A stretch of DNA of 64,000 nt from Annona cherimola (GCA_030490835.1 CM059971.1:26839817-26903816), one strand, 5' to 3'; numbered from the stretch's first letter, positions 44,868 through 58,370 are shown. Numbers and translations are program-made. Notes: generated by a model not told the origin, from the sequence alone.

Positions 44868-46711
44868 CACATGGTTTTGTTCGAGGCAGAGATGAAGAGC
44901 AGATTGAAGATACAGGGTCCAGATATTTCAATGATTTGGTACAGAGGTCCTTCTTTCAATACTCCAAATCTGGCTAGCGGTACATGATGCACGATCTCTA
45001 CCACGATCTAGCACAGTCTATTGCAGGTAGCGAGTGTTTTTTTGATGCTTATGATTCTGAGCAGCTGCAAGACATTCCTAAAAAGGCTCGACATTTATCA
45101 TTGGACTCATATTTTATTCCTTCCGTAAATGTCGAGAGCATTTATGAATTGAGAGGCTTGCGGACATTATTCTTTGAAGGAGACTTGAAGTGGACAGAGA
45201 AAATGTTTAATAGCTTGAAATTCCTCCGAGTGCTAGATTTATACGAATGTGATGTGCCTGATTCCATTGATAGATTGAGGCATCTAAGGTATCTTAACAT
45301 CGAAAACCACTCCATTAAAGAGTTGCCTGAATCAATTTGCAACATTTACAGTTTGCAAACATTGATCCTTAAATGCTATGCACTTGTCAAGTTACCGAAT
45401 GGGACGAGTAAGCTCAGTAATTTGCGACATCTTCAGTTCGATGATTGCTTTCGTGTTAAATCCACGCCACCAGGGATTGGGCGACTAACTTGCCTACAGA
45501 CGTTATCAGTATTCTTTGTTAGTAGAGGGGAGGAAAGAGGTATAGAGGAGTTGAAGAATCTCACGGATCTTCGCGGTTCGCTTAAGGTTAGAAATTTGGA
45601 GCACATGCAAAATGCAAAGGCAGCTCACCAGGCCGATTTAAAGAGCAAGCTGTTCATTAATGAGTTGGAAATGACGTGGAGTTATCGCAACATAGCTAGT
45701 TCAACAGAAGAAAGGCTTGAAGAGGAGGTGGCAGAAGGGCTCCAGCCTCAACGAAACGTCAAAAGGCTACGCTTCCAAGGCTACATGGGCACTTATTTTC
45801 CAAGTTGGATGATGAAAAGAGGGAATGATATGCTTCTTGGCAACCTCACGCATGTTTCCTTAAATGAATGTAGAAGATGCAACATCCTTCCTCCCTTCGG
45901 GCAGTTACCTTTCCTTGTTGATCTCTCTATTAGACAAATGGATGAAGTGAAGCATATTGCCGAAGGTCCGTTCTTTCGCCTCCAATGTTTAAATATTTCT
46001 AAGTGCCTGCAGCTCACCTCCCTTCCGCGTTTCCCATCCTTGAAACAATTAACACTTTCAGGATTGGATAATTTGGAGGATTGGTGTGGTGTTGGTGAAG
46101 ATGAGTTCGGAAACCTTCGTAAACTACATGTCACAAATTGCCCAAAATTGAGGAAATGCCCCACCAAGCTTTCCTCCCTTTCAGAGCTAGATGTTTGTAA
46201 CTATCCGGGATTCAATTCATTTCCACTCATTCCATCCCTTCGGAGCTTAAGCATTGGGAGAAGCAGCTGAAACTTATTGAACTCCGTCTCTTCCCTTTCA
46301 TCCCTTTCATCCCTTACTTTACGTGAGTTAAAGTTAATAGCAATGCCTGGAGGGATCCTTAAAGCACTAACCCAGTTGAAAAGGCTAGAAATTGTTTGTT
46401 GTGAGCAGCTGGAAACATTTCTAGATATGGATGATGTTCCGCCGAATTTAACTGAGCTCTACTTGTATTCATGCGGCAAATCACTTCCAAAGGGGTTGCA
46501 CGCTTTAACCTCCCTTTAGCGGTTGGACATTAGTTATTGTCTTCAAGTCCAAGCCTTGCCAGAGGAAGGGCTTCCCACCGGACTCCAGACCTTGTCTATT
46601 CACGGTTGCCCAACGTTAGAGGAAAGGTGCCGGAAAGACACGGGTGAAGATTGGCCCAAGATATCACATATCCGTTACCTGCATGTATTCGAGCCGGTTG
46701 ATAATTTCTGA
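44868..46711 (+). pseudogene. NLR part 3: end of NB-ARC (MHD) and LRR domain, three in-frame stops
   Basis: Continues part 2 with AHGFVRGRDEEQIEDTGSRY, then YFNDLVQRSFFQYSKSG, a TAG at 44975-44977, and RYMMHDLYHDLAQS (MHD motif, residue about 498). Leucine-rich repeats follow, e.g. LKFLRVLDLYECDVPDSI, LRHLRYLNIENHSIKELPES and LQTLILKCYALVKLPNG. Further stops are TGA 46268-46270 and TAG 46517-46519, the latter probably a former CAG. The last repeats end LEERCRKDTGEDWPKISHI and the natural stop is at 46709. The final CxxL..RC.....EDWPKI block is typical of this NLR clade. Confidence 0.92.
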
Positions 46712-47470
46712 TGCTTACGGCTTTGTTGCCAGGTTTGTGTTCTTCACATCTGATACTAGCTTTTGCTTTATTTCCTTCTTCACTAGTGCATGATTTTTGT
46801 GCAATATTAAATGGCCTTATGGCAGTAACTCTCTTTACTCCGACTTTCAAAACAAGTCTTTTAGATGATTTCTTTTCAAAAAAAAAAAAAAATCTTTTAT
46901 ATAATTTAGTAGATGTGACTTCTCAATTTGTTATTTGTTAATTTTTTACAGCAGTAAAAATGCAACCTTTTCTGCTTATAACATTGCACAGGAAAATCTA
47001 TAATTTCTTTTTTGCGTAAACTTTATGTCAAAAAATTTTGTAAAAAAATGGAGAAAACTTTTCGAAGAAAAAAATTTAGAAAAATGATCAAAATGAATAT
47101 GTAATCTTTATGGAAAAATTTTTGTTAAAAATGGAGAAAACTTTTTGAGGAAAAATATTTGAAAAAGGATTAAAATGATTGAAATGCTCATATATTAAAA
47201 ATAGAAATGGATATATATATATATATATCTAAAAATAATAAAATTTGATTTATAGATCAAATACACCTGGGTTAATAATCTTATCAAAATCAAAAAATAA
47301 AAATGTCTCAAGTTTACTAGTTTTAATTGCCTTAAAAACACTAGTCACATGGAATCAAGACTCCTTTAGAATGAAATTTTTTGCCATATGTAATGAATTA
47401 TCCAAACCACTTATTGATTATTTTTTGTTAAAAACATTGTATGAAAAAAGTAAATGCATTCGATGTAATA
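46712..47470. other. NLR 3' flank, AT-rich
   Basis: Contains an A-run at 46880-46893 and (AT)n at 47211-47228. Two similar stretches (47035-47070 and 47115-47165, with aaaaatggagaaaactttt) form a short direct repeat. The ORF 47245-47568 has no family features and runs into the next repeat, so it is not called as a gene. Confidence 0.5.
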
Positions 47471-48335
47471 ATCATTCAAAAATAAGACTTAAACTATTAA
47501 ATTCACCTCTTATTATATTAATAATTTATTTTCCAAATGAAGACCATCTTAATAAATTTAATTCTTAAAAGTTATATAAATAATTAAATTTTATATTATG
47601 GTATTAAATTTGAAATGAAATAAATTAACAATTTTGGATTGTAAAAATATATTATGTATGATATATTTTTTAAGGAATGTCAATAAGAAATTATTTCCTC
47701 TTACTTTTAAAGACACTTTATATACAATTGTCTTTCTTATCAATTTCCATCAATTTCTTTTCGAACCAATCATGAACTAGAACATCTGTTTATTTAGCAA
47801 TTTCAATAAGATTTTGAAGAGACAAGAGAAGTCTTATTTCTACCAGGTGAGAGGGCCATCATCAAAAGCTTGAAATCTTGGGCACTTGATACTATTCAAT
47901 GGTAAGACTTAAATCGTTAAATGCATAAGCACTGCTCTTCTAATATTAATAATTTATTTTTTAAATCAAATCCATCCTAATAAGTTTAATTCTTACAAAT
48001 TTATATAAATCATTAAAATTTTATATCATGGTATTAATTTTTAAAATTAAATAAATTAATACTTAGATATTAAAAATGTATTATATATAATATACTTTTT
48101 AAGAAACACCAATAAAAAGTTTTTCTCTTACGTTTAGAAGAAAGTTATCTATAACTATAACTGAATTACTTTTCAATTTCCATTTCTCCCAAGGTCTTCC
48201 TTCGTTGTGTCGTCTTCTATGCCAACTAGTTACAAATCTTTGACGCCAGTCTCCTTGAAATTACCACTAGATGCATATGAGAAAGGTGAGAAGCTCTATT
48301 TACATGGTGAGAGGACCATCGTCAGATTCTCTACA
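47455..48335. repeat. Tandem duplication, period about 430 bp
   Basis: 47480-47890 and 47905-48330 are colinear. Matching pieces include attaataatttattttccaa/attaataatttatttttta, ttaattcttaaaagttatat/ttaattcttacaaatttata, ttatattatggtattaaatt/ttatatcatggtattaattt, then ccaggtgagagggccatcat/catggtgagaggaccatcgt. The copies are moderately diverged. Confidence 0.7.
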
Positions 48336-51300
48336 TCACATACATTTTGTGTCATTTATGTTTACTGAGTAACATTCTGCCAGAATCAATCCAATTTTCT
48401 TTTAGTCATGAATTTTGAAATGCTATAAATAGAGCTCAATTATTCTTTTGTGTTTTAGATTAGCCAAATTGACTTTTGTTGCTTCTACTGAACATCTGAA
48501 TTTACAAGAGGTAAAAAGGAGGAGAGGTCTCAAACATGGTTGTGTACTGGAGATTGAGATTGATTTAAGATGTCACGTAACATAGTATATTAGGATGTAG
48601 TTGAAGGGTAGTTAATTGAGTTGATTTAAGAACTTCGAGAAATCTTGGAAAATTAGATGGATTTAGCACTAATAAATTGGAAATAACTGTTAAATACTCA
48701 CAATGGTGAACTGATAATTGCATGATCCAAGTTCTGGATTGCATTGTAGATGAATTATCTCTCTCATGTCACTTTGATAGAGCAATTCTAGTTCTCTTTG
48801 TAAATTTAATGATTATGAAATATTTTTCATCTTGAATTTAGTACTTACTTTTTACCATCTACTAGAAAAATTTACTCTCTATTCTCTCTGATTTTTTTTG
48901 GGTGGGAAAAAATTCACTTAGATAAATTTCTTTGTTATCCAAATTAGGAAATTTAGTTCAATTATTCTTTTAGGAGTAATTTTTTATTTTTATTTCATCT
49001 TGGTCTTTTAGATGAGATGTGTAGAAATGTCACTTGAAATATGTTCTAGTTTCTTCCTATCTTAAACTACACTAAATTGGATCAACTCAAATAAGCATTG
49101 CTTATCATTACTTATAAATATTTGCAGGATGCTTTTATGGTCCCTCTTAAGTACATGTGGAAGAATTTCCCGTGGAGGAGAGCCAGAAACTAGCACATGA
49201 GAATGCAAAAGATTACTCTTATTTTCTTAGACTTTGATTATGTTGGTGGGTAAATTGGAATTATCTTTATATTCTGTTGCATGCGAATGATGCATGCATG
49301 ATTAATCTTCCAAGCATGCTTTACACTCTTCTATTGAGGCTGTACTTTTGACCCATTTTGTTTCTATTTTGTCTGTTTATTATTTAGGCCCCTTTCTAGC
49401 TTCGATTTCATCATCGTTCATGATTTATAGAATGAGTAGTCTATTTATGAACGAGGCTACTATCATAACTCATAATTGGTGCTTTTTTGAATTTGTCTTT
49501 AATATCTCTTGAGCATTTGTTTAGCCTTCACCTATTGGTTATTGCTTATAAGGCATATTTTTACAATAAATCCTTGTTTTAGCAAAGAAAAAGATTAAAA
49601 ATATTAAGAAATAATGCCCATTCATCTTTGTGTGTATAACTTTAACTTCACGTCATCAAACCTAATGTCCAAGGAATTTTCTATATGAATATATTTCTTT
49701 TAGGAGTCTAAAAGTGATAAAAAAATAATCGGGGAAAAGGGTTTCAATGTGTCAAAAGAGGTTTGGCCATATTTGGCACTGATTTGATATGTTGTCTTAT
49801 TTGTGTTTCTGTCTAGTCGAAACTATTTCGAAGAATGAATTTATGCCAATTAGAGTATGATCTAAAATGTAGAATTTCGTTTCCTCTATAAGTTAAGTAA
49901 TATCACTTGCTTAACCTTCCTTGAACTGAAAGTAAGAATTTATAGCAAAAAGAATGAGAGATTTGTAAGAATAAGTTGTTATTTTGTTCATTCAAAATTA
50001 CCCTTTCTACTTATGTCCTATGCACTCAAAACTATCCTTCCTGCTACCAAGTTACAAAAAGATCATATCGTGTTCCAGCTAATGAACCAAAATCCATATT
50101 AAAAGGAACTACTGTAACTTATTCATACACCTAAATGCGGCACAACTCCCAACTCCTCTTTAGGATAGTTTCATCATGGCTAGTTTAGTTATAATGTAAC
50201 ATAATGACCATTTCAAGCACTAGATATTTTGAGGTGCACCACTGCGCAAATGACAGGAGCAAGGCATAGATGTTGTACTTCTTGCCTGACACCCTTCAAA
50301 GAAGGTGCAAGACAGAAGCATAGTAATTAGTTTTAAATTAATTTCTGGATCTTTTGAAGTGAAAGCACAAGTTTTTACAAATATTACATTTGTTTCCTAA
50401 TTGAATATTTATCTTTTAGTAATATGTTTTGAGCCCAATGAGAACTTGTTATAAAGTATTCTAATGAAACCTAGGTAAATAAGATTAGAATAAATCAATT
50501 ATAATTTGAATGAACATAGCCTACCTTAAAAATGCAAGTGAATCAGGCAATTAGTTGAATAAGGCATGGTTAAATTTTTCTCCTAAAAACCTAAATGTTT
50601 CTTTTTTAATACCTTTTGACTTGGATTTGAAATCAATATGTTGGCAATTGGTTGAATAGGTTGTGGTTTTTTTTTGTCAATTTTTCCCCTAAAACCTGAA
50701 TGTTTTCTTTTTTAGCACATTTTGAATTAGATTTGAAATCAGTCTAATATGGTTCAGTTTTAAAGGAATCAACAAAATCTTTGACTTCCAAAATAACAAA
50801 TTCATGTTTTAATTTTATTCATATAATTGTGTTTCTTTATCCACTTGAATATTCCACTGACATGAAAAATTTTCCTGTCCTGGTTCCTTTGATATGGTCA
50901 AAGTGGTAAAAATGAATCACTTTTAATAATGTAATAATGAATGCAACACTTTGTCTAACAAAATTTTTATTTATGTTTTTGTCCTAGTGAAATTTAGTTG
51001 ACTAGTTTAATTGAGGTTTTGAGCATATTTGGTTTCAGTTCACTACTGAAGATCGTAGGGGAAATCAATTTTCTATAAGTTCAAGTGATTAGATTTTTCA
51101 ACATCAATGGTTGCCTAATAGTTCTCGTGGGTGTACGATTGATGATTACATTGATGGGGTTAACAGAAAATAGCAAATGCATATTCTTGATGAGCTTGGG
51201 CCTGTGCAATTACATGTTGTCCCGTGATTCGCTAGATCATTTCCATATCTTTCCCTAGTAAAGACAATCTTTGTCACTTGATAACATGTGCTACTGATCA

Positions 51301-52240
51301 GGTAATTTTTAATATTATTTTATCAATTATTTGTTTGGTAAATATAGATATTTGTAGTGTATAACAGCTATTTGCTAAGAAAAATTATAGTTTTTCGGCA
51401 TTACCTTCATCCATTACTTCTATTCTATAGTTGGCATTAATGATGAAGTTCACCCATGTGTTAATAACTTAATAACATGGTTCAATATAACTGCAACTAG
51501 AGAAAGGGGTGAGAATCACGATGTCCACAACTTCAAATTAGATTTCGATACCTTTCATGCCTCACATGCTTTTTATGTGAAACTGAAAAGTGTGCTTTGA
51601 GTGTGTTGATCGACGTAATGCAATCAATGCCACCAATTAGTTGATCCTGATTAGTTTAGAAAGGCTTTGATGATGATTTAGTGGTGTGTTGTTGGCGATG
51701 AAATTATTAATAAAATTTTCTTGGTAAAAAAGTAATGACAAAAAATGTTGCCTATTTTACCTTTTATATTACCTTGTATGTATCTCACCAATGAAAAAAA
51801 CAATATACTATTTATACAACAACATGTCATGTTTATTTACTGAAATATGTTTATCTATGTAAATAGTAAATCATTTACAGAAGAATCCACTTACATATGT
51901 AAGCAATTTTTCATGAGAGCGTTGTCTATAAGTTCAATTTCAATTTGATTTTTGCATGTCATTAGATTTCTACTCTATTTGCATGAGGCTTGTTTGAAAA
52001 TGTGGATATGTCAATTAGGATTGTGTATAATGCTCAATTCTCCTTGAGCTTCGACAATAATGCGGAACAACCATTTTACCAATACAGTGCAAATATGCAA
52101 CAAGCTTAAATTATTGTTGGCAAATCTAGATCCCCTAACATGTTTGGTCAATTTGATTTAATGGTTATAACATTGTATAATGTTGGAAATTGATTATGCT
52201 GAACAAGCTAGAATTATAAACTTTCTCACATTATGTGCAT
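48335..52240. other. AT-rich intergenic DNA, no gene recognised
   Basis: No coding sequence with family resemblance was found on either strand. atttgcag at 49121-49128, followed by a less AT-rich stretch to about 49340, has the look of an acceptor site and exon, so a spliced 3' UTR or non-coding transcript is possible, but nothing confirms it. Two paralogous stretches at about 50575-50630 and 50655-50740 (aatttttctcctaaaaacct and aatttttcccctaaaacctg) form a short direct repeat. Confidence 0.45.
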
Positions 52241-52246
52241 GCTTGG

Positions 52247-52445
52247 TTATGTATAGAACTTTTTGGATCAAAATTTTTCAATATAAAACTTTTCACTCTG
52301 TACAAGTATTGTATTTTTAACCATTTTTTCACATCTTTCTATACCATTACCATACTTTTCAATTATTTTTATACTATTATGCTTTTGAGTAGTATATTTA
52401 TTTTTTAGCTTTATTATTTTTCCTCTATTCTATTTCTGCCCCAAC
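52247..52445. mobile_element. Truncated MITE-like copy
   Basis: gcttggttatgtatagaact, the following ttcaatataaaacttttcac and ccattttttcacatctttct match 32360-32460 of the MITE. The right terminus is not recognisable. Confidence 0.5.
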
Positions 52446-52489
52446 AATTAAAAAAATTTCCTCAGTGCCCCAGACTTAATAGAACTTGA

Positions 52490-52785
52490 CGTCGGTTTGC
52501 TGGATGTTAAAAATTTACATTCAAATTATATATGATTATATAGTTATAAAAGTGCTAAAAATATTTAAATGTGAATTTTTAGCTATAACATCATAATTGT
52601 GGATAGGCATTTTGGTCATTTCATAATGGTGCTAATGACTCTTTACCGGATCCTTAATAGTGTGGATTTAAGTTAAATCTGGGCAATATACGTGAGTATA
52701 TAATGATTTTTTAAAAATTTTGAATAGTGAAATTAAAGGTAAAATTTATGAGTATGTATAAAATTTTTCCTAATAATAATAATTA
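52490..52785. mobile_element. Fold-back element relative
   Basis: cattttggtcatttcataat, gactctttaccggatcctta and gtaaaatttatgagtatgta follow the same order as 31631-31770 of the fold-back element. The left arm is poorly preserved. Confidence 0.45.
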
Positions 52786-53214
52786 TAAACTTTATCCAGT
52801 GGGACCCACTTGCAAGCATAAAATTATTTTAAAAAATCATATGAGCATGGGATGATGTGCTTGCTTTGAATGCATAGGTTGCACGCTATTCATGATGATA
52901 TAGGCTTAGAGCATAGTTAGCAAGTGAGATTTTAACACAAGCTTTAAATTAACATGGAAGGTGAGGGAAGAGGGGTTGTTTTTAAGAGAAATGTCGAAAG
53001 AGGAATGTGATTGCTATGCTGTTGGAATTTTGGGGGATAGAAGCTTCTGATATTTGGTTTTCTTCATAAAATCCATTCGTGAATATGTCATTAACATAAG
53101 AGGAAATGAAATTAAGTTTCTATTAGGTGGATGGGTTTATTCCAATCCATAGAAAGTGATGTTTATTATTTAAATTAGGCTTAGCATTGAAATTTATATA
53201 GCCCTAACGTTGTC
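52786..53214. other. Intergenic DNA
   Basis: No feature seen beyond low-complexity AT sequence. Confidence 0.4.
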
Positions 53215-54330
53215 TATTTTTCCGTAAGTGTATAGGTCGCACAATTAATAGAGATAGAATAATAGAGTTATCATTCCCACAGAGACTTGAATGCTAAAAA
53301 TTCAATAATTGCTAAATATTAAAAATTAGAATTTAATTAGATGAATAAAATTAAGATTGTAAAGTAAAATAGGAAAGATGAAAGAGAAGGTTGAGGAAAG
53401 ATAAAGTTGGTTTGAATGAGAGTAAACTAAAGGAGAAACTCTTAATGATGGATGAGTCTAGGGTTAAACTTTACTTACTGATTCCCATGGCTTTATTATA
53501 TTTCTTTGATTTATTTCATTAATATAGATTATTAGTCTAAGCCAATTTTATTTATACCCCTCTCTCGATGGCTGCATAAATCTAACTTGTTAATTTTAAC
53601 TTCCAATGTAAAATATGAAAATTTAAAGTAAAAGCAACATTAATTATATCTCTAATATTTACTATACATGGCTAATAGGTATTTCTATCGTATTTGCAAA
53701 TCTCACACATCCCACGAAATAAAATAACCACAAGATTGTATAAGTGTTACTTAACATTTTTATCCAATTTTATGTTATCTTTTTCAAGTATCACACAAAA
53801 TTTCCAAATCAATCTATAAGGTGGCTAATCTCATAGAAGGATTAAGAAAACGTTTACTAAATAATTCAATATTAATAATATAAAATCAAAGGAAAACTAT
53901 AAATTAATCAAAGTTTAAAAACAATATCCATTATAATCCTAGAATGAGGTTTTTAGCCATACATGATTACATTGGACACAAAGTTAAAATAAAAATTAAA
54001 AATAATATCCATCTCTGATAAATAAAAAATTAAAAATAAAAGTGAAGAAAAAGTTCTACGCCTTCAGGGTTGATCTCCGCTTCCGTGCTTGAAATCTCCA
54101 CACCGATGCACGCCTCCACCTCTCTCTCTCCAAGTGCCTAACTACGTGTCTTATTTACAAGATCAAATTCCTTTTTCTACGCCAATCGTAAGTTTAAGTT
54201 TTATCAACGCAATCCCTACGGTCGTTTGATCTATGCAATTGCTTGGTTTCAGAGAGACGGGTGTAAGTGCAAACGTTTACACTTTTGCATAAAATGCAAA
54301 TAAGGGTAAAAAGGTAATTTCATAGCATGA
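53215..54330. mobile_element. Possible remnant of a plant repetitive element
   Basis: gtaagtgtataggtcgcaca, followed by ttatcattcccacagagact (53224-53287), resembles a sequence signature found at one end of common plant LTR-type repeats (a ...tatcg.tcccacaggga... stretch). The distal part (54055-54250) is more GC-rich and C/T-rich. No ORF, LTR pair or TSD was identified, so this is tentative. Confidence 0.3.
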
Positions 54331-54645
54331 GAGTAGAATTGTAAGTAAAGTGTGAGTATGGGTAGGTGAAATAAATTATAGTACTTTGAGGTGCATGTAT
54401 TTTTATGGTTATTCATATGATTTTAATAAATTACTGTAGATGATGAGTGATCCATAACGTTAAATTAAATGATATTCATTCCAAATTATAATCTGTATGT
54501 AAGACTGAAATTATAAAATTAAGAATAGTTTTATTTAAAGAAATAAATTTGAACGACTGATATAATTTAGCTTGTTTGACCGTTTATATAGATTTTACAG
54601 ATTTTACGGATTTTACAGATTTTATGAAATTCATGGGAATGATGT

Positions 54646-55523
54646 GTTCTTAACTTAGCTTGTTGAAGAAGGAAAGGAAAGCTCACATGCTTAGCCTGTT
54701 AAGAACAGATATGAGCAAATGCTCACCAAAAAGGAAAGGAAAAGTCAAAAATCAAACAAATAATTGAATTGAAAGAGAACCATTTACTAAGTTCTGTTTT
54801 ACTGCCCAACAATCAACAAAATATTAATCAAATAGATGATTTTCAACAACCAAAAAATAGGCAACATAATAGGTTTATTTCTACATTGGTTCCAAAAAAA
54901 ATGTTATATTTACTTTAAGTAGTGCTTCATATAACTAAGTAACAAGATCTTAGTAAACTAAGACAGAAAAAGAAATAAACAAGTCATCTTTGAATAAGTT
55001 ACTTGAGACTAGCATGACTACTTTTGATATAATCCATGTGCAAAATACATGGAACTTTAGAATCTTTCTCCATCCAAAATGAGTTTTATTGAAAACTAAA
55101 ATTTCTAATTCTGGTGATTGTTTCATATAATTTTTTTTTTTCAAACTTACCAAATCCTTGCAAAATTTTTGCTTCCATGTAAGTGGATTAGCTAGAAAAA
55201 TCTCACTGTATGAAACCTTCGGTCATGTTCTATGTAAATCAAAGACTTTTATATCTTTCTGAACATCTCAAATTTCATGCTACAAGCTTGAACATTAAAA
55301 CTAATGAAACTTGGCAAATTTAAAACCCTATACATGGTTTTAATAATCCTTTTCAAATGAGAGCTTGAGTAATATACCAACTGTATGATTTTTTCGTATT
55401 GTAGTTCACAAAAGGAAAAGAAACACTATCATACTAAGCATTCTAACAAAGTCCGAAATCCAAAAAGCTAATGACTTCATTCATTCAAACATTCATTTCC
55501 AAGTATTAAACAGAATACAAACC
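54646..55523. repeat. Long direct repeat, copy 1 (878 bp)
   Basis: Starts gttcttaacttagcttgttg and ends cagaatacaaacc. It matches 58981-59856 at roughly 99%, with about ten substitutions and a few 1-bp indels in runs. No TG/CA ends and no coding. The short minus ORF 54950-55153 is inside it and recurs in the other copy. Confidence 0.9.
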
Positions 55524-55629
55524 CAAATCATTCATTCAAACGTCCATAAGTTCATGGTTAAATAGTTTTGTATTTTGAAATTTCATGAATTAATGAAGTA
55601 GCAAGTGTCAAAAAATTTAATCATTAGCA

Positions 55630-55940
55630 AGTTGACATATGTTTTTATGATCCATTGCTAACCTACAAAAAATATAAACAATACGAAAGAAAGTGGGTGC
55701 CAAGAAATGTCTATCATGGAAGGTAGTTGCAAAATTCTTAAAGAACTTATACAAACAGATACAAAGGGATCAAATCAATTTCTGTGATTCGTATAGTAGA
55801 TTGACATATGATTTTATTATCCATGGCTAAAATGGAAAAATATAATCAATAGGAAAGAAACCGGGAGCTAGTAAATTTGTCATGGAAGGTAGTTGCAAAA
55901 TTCTTAGACAACTGTTACAAACACAAAGAAGGAATCAAAT
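55630..55940. repeat. Tandem repeat of about 160 bp, two copies
   Basis: gttgacatatgtttttatga ... atcatggaaggtagttgcaa (55631-55735) is repeated at 55800-55905 (attgacatatgattttatta ... gtcatggaaggtagttgcaa), with about 80% similarity. Confidence 0.65.
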
Positions 55941-58370
55941 AATTCCATGTAATTCAGTAGGTTAAAATTACGGCATTGCAGCAAGCATTAATCTTTGCAA
56001 TGAAAATTTTGCAAAACTCATTTTAAACCTGAAAGCAGCAGTGAATTATATCAACGATGAGCTTTTGTGCTTAGTCACTATTTGAAAATAATGAATACTA
56101 TGAATTTAACTATGGAAGTAACTTCTATGTGCTTCACATGATATGAAGCAACCATTTCTAACATTTAATTCAGAAAATTAAGGCAAGTGAAAGCCTAAAC
56201 ATTAAAACATTTATCGTATGTAAAGAATTGACTCAATGTATCGTCAATATGGTGGAGTTACAAAATGCTGCAAAACTAAAAATGGAAGCAACTTCCATAT
56301 ACTTAACTAAGTATGCAACCACCGTATTTGATTATAAAAATTTGATATTTTGAGTAATGCTATTGCAATGAGTGCCTAAAATGATAGGTACCAGCAATCC
56401 AAATGCTTATTCAAAATGGAAACTCAATTAACAAATGTGAAAATGGTTTGAGCTGTTGCCATTTTTTCTATTGAAGTGGCTAAGGACCATTGGAATAGCA
56501 AACTGCATGTAAATAGAAACATTTTGGATAAATAGTAATTTTTCAATAAAACTCTTTGCAAATAATCACCATTATTTAGGTATAAGCATACAAATGCAAC
56601 ATTTCTCATTCCAACATGCAATTTATATATCATGTGATATGTGCAATATATGAAAGTGATGAGAGTGGAGGTAAACAGCAAAATAATGCAAATTAATTAT
56701 ATTTCTGTAAAATTCGTTCTAATATACTCAAAATTTAGAAACGGTAAAAAATCATGAAAGGAACTGTCAAAGTATGTCATTCACGCCTAATGAGTGGTAT
56801 GGGTGTAGTTTTTGGAGAAGAAAAACAAGACTTTAACAAATATCATCATTACTAGCTCAATTCAATTGAAATGAAACCTAAACTTGGTTAAAATTTGGCT
56901 AAACTTTATCAAAATTTATGAAATCTTGGGGGTGCTAAGCTTATTATACCAAGAATAAATTCTATTACACAACTCACTGAAATGGTAAAATAGGAGCAAA
57001 TTACCATTGGCTGCCGGCAAACATAGAGAACTTTGTGACGATTTGTGCAGTCATCATAGTCTTATTCAATTCATGACTATGTTCATTCTGTTAGTTTTTT
57101 CAAACTGCATCCTCCAATCATTATGTACCAGCTTAAACATCAAACTCCTCAATAGGTATACCTAGATTTGGAATGATATCATCTATCCAATTACATTTTC
57201 CAAATTAGAACCAGCAATTTCACCCAAACAGCTACAATAGCATCTGTCCATATTCATCATAACCATACAACAGATCAGATTTCATCCGACATCCACCTGC
57301 CCATTCACATTCAATTTTTGGGTCAAACCATCGGCAAAAAATAGCCCAAGCCTACTAAAACAGATCATATTTCCATAAGAGATTATACCTAAATAAGAAC
57401 CACTGACAATGCAGTCAAAGATATCATGATCGGAGGTTCAATACTTTGAAATTCCATTGCAAATTGTTGATATGCAGCAAACTTACGTCAGACATTTCCC
57501 ATTCTTAGGCATTTTGAATGTGCAAATTTAATTGATTTATTTCAATACGTATTTTCATTTATCGTATGAATTGAGAGACTTATGTAGCATTTTCCAATAT
57601 TTTACATACCAACCTAGGCTATATATATATTTATATATGGTTCTAGAAATTACAACATACCTTAGTCCATGTTAATAAGACTATGCTAGGCATGAGGATT
57701 CATTAATTGAAGGAATTTGGAGATTTGACCATCATATATTGGATATAATACTTAAAGAGCCTAAAATTGCCCCTCTTGTTGGAAATAACTTAAAGGTTCA
57801 AAAATTCAGAATTTAAAACTATAATTTAAAATGTAAAACATAAATTATTACCTTACACATAACATTTATTTGCACTTCAAATAACTCACAGGTTTTGTGA
57901 TCGCCTGCCAACATTACTGCAGCATCAAACAAGCTTGGTAATTGAATTTTTCATAGTCACTGCTAGTCCTTACGGACATCCATTAACATGAATAGAATGT
58001 TAGAATCAAATATTTGTACATTGATTTATTATATTCGACTAGGCATTTGGATTGCAAAACCTTTTCATTGTTTTAGATGTTTACAGTATATCAACATTGC
58101 AAGTGGATCCAGTTGGGGCCCAACCCCATTCGGCAGTTGTAGATAAAACATCATTTTTAAAACCATTAAAGAAGGGTACTTGAGAACAGTTAGTAATTGT
58201 CAAGAATATTCCCTTGAAATCTCTTTAAGTTAGTGATTCACACACAATTCCCTCCACCAAAGTGACAAGTTATCATTCTTTTAGTTTGTATGAAAAAATG
58301 CTTTTTTGGTTTTACAGCCTTGAATTGGAATGCATTTCATAATGGGTCAGTACTGTAGTGAACTCTTATT
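55940..58370. other. AT-rich intergenic or intronic DNA, no gene recognised
   Basis: No coding sequence with recognisable motifs. The minus ORF 56424-56681 has no family features. If the purine-rich tract at 61.1-61.5 kb is a first exon, this stretch could be intron. Confidence 0.4.

Larger units (their letters stand above)
33057..46711 (+). pseudogene. CC-NB-ARC-LRR disease-resistance (NLR) gene, disrupted by two copia elements
   Basis: The coding parts are 33057-33429, 38660-39661 and 44868-46711. Without elements D and E and one copy of each TSD they add to 3219 nt, exactly 1073 codons in one frame and a usual length for a CNL of the RPP13-like/RGA type. Order: Rx-type coiled coil (1-125), P-loop near residue 207, kinase-2 LDDVW at 285, GLPL-type motif at 378, RNBS-D at 435, MHD at 498, LRRs from about 515 to the end. 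In-frame stops remain at codons 495, 926 and 1009. Intact relatives are cytoplasmic immune receptors that bind ADP/ATP and trigger defence on effector recognition. With two 5.2-kb insertions and three stops, this copy cannot make a full receptor. Confidence 0.92.
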
